Of a DNA stretch of 64,000 bases, positions 62,180 through 64,000 are shown in pieces. Position numbers and translations under genes: made by a program. Source of the stretch: Nothobranchius furzeri (taxonomy: Eukaryota; Chordata; Actinopteri; Cyprinodontiformes; Nothobranchiidae); the NCBI RefSeq assembly GCF_043380555.1, contig NC_091754.1:39252905-39316904 (forward strand), in the 5' to 3' direction. A model generated the notes under the pieces. It did no database searches. It saw only the letters and a program-made list of their open reading frames with translations, and had not been told where the DNA came from. Positions within the stretch are counted from its first letter, which is position 1. Each line of letters starts with the position of its first letter.

Positions 62180-62839
62180 TTTGTTTTGATTCAGAAAAGA
62201 GTCAGGTTTATAAAAGTAAGAATGTATTTCACCAACAATGAAAACATGACAAGTTAACTAACATTTACTGAGATGGATGGACCTATGTGTGAATGTGATG
62301 TTATCAGAACTTCCATATCTGGGAGAGCTGAGTTCTGGATGTAAAAGAATTAAGTTATGAAGTGATTATTATCAAAAACACATAGGCCAGGTATTAGGCT
62401 CCGCAGAGACAAAGCAGTGGAGGTAGAGGGTCATCCATGCCCGTTTTAGTCTCCATTCCAGCCAGAAGCCGCTGGCAGCGCTGAGCTGTTTGGACGTATT
62501 CCAGGTTTCATGAACCACTTGACTGCGTGTCGGCAAGTTCAAAGAGTTCAGTAGATTTTCTCATAGGGTTTTGGTCTTACCTTGATGTCAGTGCTCTCTA
62601 AAACAGCATTATTGGTGGGAGAAATGACAACACAGCTGGCACAACATAGATGGCAAGAAGTTACTTTTTTCTGGGAAGATAAATGTTTGGATATCTAAAA
62701 ATATTACAATTACTTTATTTTTTTAGTTTACCAATTCAAAATATGTTTTACAAGTAACAGCCATAGTTCAAATATATAAAGCTAGTTTCCAAAATTAATT
62801 CCAACTACTGTAGTGCAGTTGTTATTAAACCACGTTTTA
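62180..62839. other. Unassigned sequence in raph1 intron
   Basis: No exon, repeat end or RNA recognised. Confidence 0.4.
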
Positions 62840-63775
62840 TTATTGCTATATAAAAAGCAGTATGGCTTTGAGGAGATTCTGGTCCACCATCTGGCGTCTG
62901 GGGTGGTGGTCCCCTTATCTAAAAAGAGGGACTGCAGGGTGTGTTCCAACTACAGGGGGATCATAGTCCTGAGCCTCCCTGATGAAGTCAATTCGGGGGT
63001 TCTGGAGAGGAGGGTCTGTCGGATTGACAAACCTCAGGTTCAGGAGGAGCTATGTGGTTTGTTTTGGATCAGGTCCCTGGTTTTTCTAGATGATTTTGTC
63101 CTGTTGGCTTCATCAGATAGTGATCTGTAGCTGGAGCGGTTCACAGCTGAATGTGCAGAGGCTGGGATGAGAATCAGCTCCTCGAAATCCAAGACCATGG
63201 TCCTGAATTGGAAAAGGGTAGAATGCCTTCTCCAGGTCAGGGATGAGGTCCTTCCTCAAGTAGAGGGTTTTGTTCACAAGTTAGGGAAAAATATAGAGTG
63301 AGATCCATCGGCCAATTGGTGCTGCATCTTCAGTACTGCAGTGTTGTACCGGTCTGCCGTGTTGAAGAGGGAGCTGAGCTGGAAAGCGAAGCCCTCCATT
63401 TACCGGTCGATCTACGCTCCTACCCTCACCTATGGGCACAAGCTTTGGGCAGTGACCAAAATAACAAGGTTGTAGACACAAGCAGCTGAGATGAGTTTTC
63501 CCTGCAGGGTGGCCCATTGCTCCTCCAGATTGAAAGGAGCCAGTTGAGGTGGCTACCTGGTGACGTTTTCCGGGCACGTCCAACTGGGAGGACACCCAAT
63601 GGAACACCCAGGACACGCTGGAGGGACTATGTCTCTCGGCTGACCAGGGAACGCGGGCTTGGGATTCCCCTGGAGGTGCTGGCCCAGTAGCGGGGAGAGG
63701 GAAGTCTTGGCTATCTGTGTAGGTTGCTGCCCTTTTGACCCGATTCCAGATAAGCGGTTGAAAATGGATGGATGT
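62840..63775 (+). pseudogene. RTE/Rex3-type LINE, copy 4, strongly decayed
   Basis: Pieces read GVVVPLSKKRDCRVCSNYRG, VLERRVCRIDKPQVQEELCG, LVFLDDFVLLASSDSDL, then the 3' section TGGAGGGACTATGTCTCTCGGCTGAC and a GGATGGATG tail. A large part between GCGG-FRPG and the LDD motif is deleted. Confidence 0.85.
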
Positions 63776-64000
63776 AGAAAGGAATTACTGAGGTGCCATT
63801 GTTGATTAAATGTCAGACTGGCTTGCTGTAGGGCTGCTAAGCAATGAAAACAATCTATGTTGTCGGTGGGCAGAAACAGCTGAGCTTAGCAGACGGTGTG
63901 ACGATAGATCAAAATCAGTTTAGCTGGTATCCTGCTGGTCACCTCCGCCATCTTTTAAGGTTATCATCACTCAACCAGCTGCTTCTTCTTCTCGTGTTTT
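63776..64000. other. Window end, no exon seen
   Basis: No recognised feature; presumably still raph1 intron. Confidence 0.4.

Overview
The window is animal DNA, almost certainly from a ray-finned (teleost) fish. Support for this: one vertebrate gene is split into small exons with GT-AG introns. There are long TG/CA and TA microsatellites, and repeat classes typical of fish: Tc1, hAT, PIF/Harbinger MITEs, DIRS, Penelope, Tx1-type L1, L2-like and RTE/Rex3-type LINEs, and tRNA-derived SINEs. I saw no bacterial operon, CRISPR array, rRNA or functional tRNA gene.

The one host gene is raph1 (lamellipodin), on the + strand. Seventeen coding exons lie between 19901 and 60186. They join in frame to about 661 codons, running from the start Met through the N-terminal talin-binding helix, a second short helix, a Ser-rich linker, the coiled-coil lead-in, the RA domain and the PH domain to the start of the C-terminal tail. 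The Pro-rich C-terminus (Ena/VASP and SH3 ligands) and the 5'UTR exon(s) were not found, so the gene is incomplete here. Only about 2 kb of the 40 kb is coding.

1-19900 (upstream of the first coding exon) is a transposon graveyard. A Tc1 copy (1041-2978) carries a LINE tail that itself carries a MITE. A Penelope-like 3' end with its GIY-YIG nuclease (about 3420-4184) splits a LINE. A TTA-flanked MITE lies at 5031-5662. A nested stack covers 6558-19324: a Harbinger-like element, holding a hAT (7668-19291), holding a DIRS retrotransposon (about 8079-13694), another hAT (14152-15856) and an RTE-type LINE (about 16290-18930).

19901-60186 is raph1. Its introns hold an L2-like LINE, a Tx1-type L1 split by two hATs (21830-27780), a second Harbinger-like copy, a gypsy-type solo LTR (31490-32072), a retroposon with a small membrane protein (about 35590-36880), a decayed retrovirus-like pol (42240-44000), a second DIRS copy split by a hAT and a MITE (about 47215-51209), and a 3.4-kb hAT-like insertion inside a CA repeat (52199-55556).

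60187-64000 is intron with a palindromic MITE, LINE remnants and a 260-bp TA tract.

Main observations for follow-up: (1) several raph1 exons have (TG)n directly at the 3' splice site and/or (CA)n directly after the 5' splice site, so exons 3 and 8 lie between complementary UG and CA tracts; (2) three hammerhead-ribozyme-like motifs occur in Penelope-type terminal sequences; (3) the DIRS copy retains an internal circle-junction sequence; (4) a perfect 17-bp hairpin lies in intron 3; (5) nesting depth can be reconstructed from intact target-site duplications. Family names and domain functions are from knowledge of the families; no database search was run.
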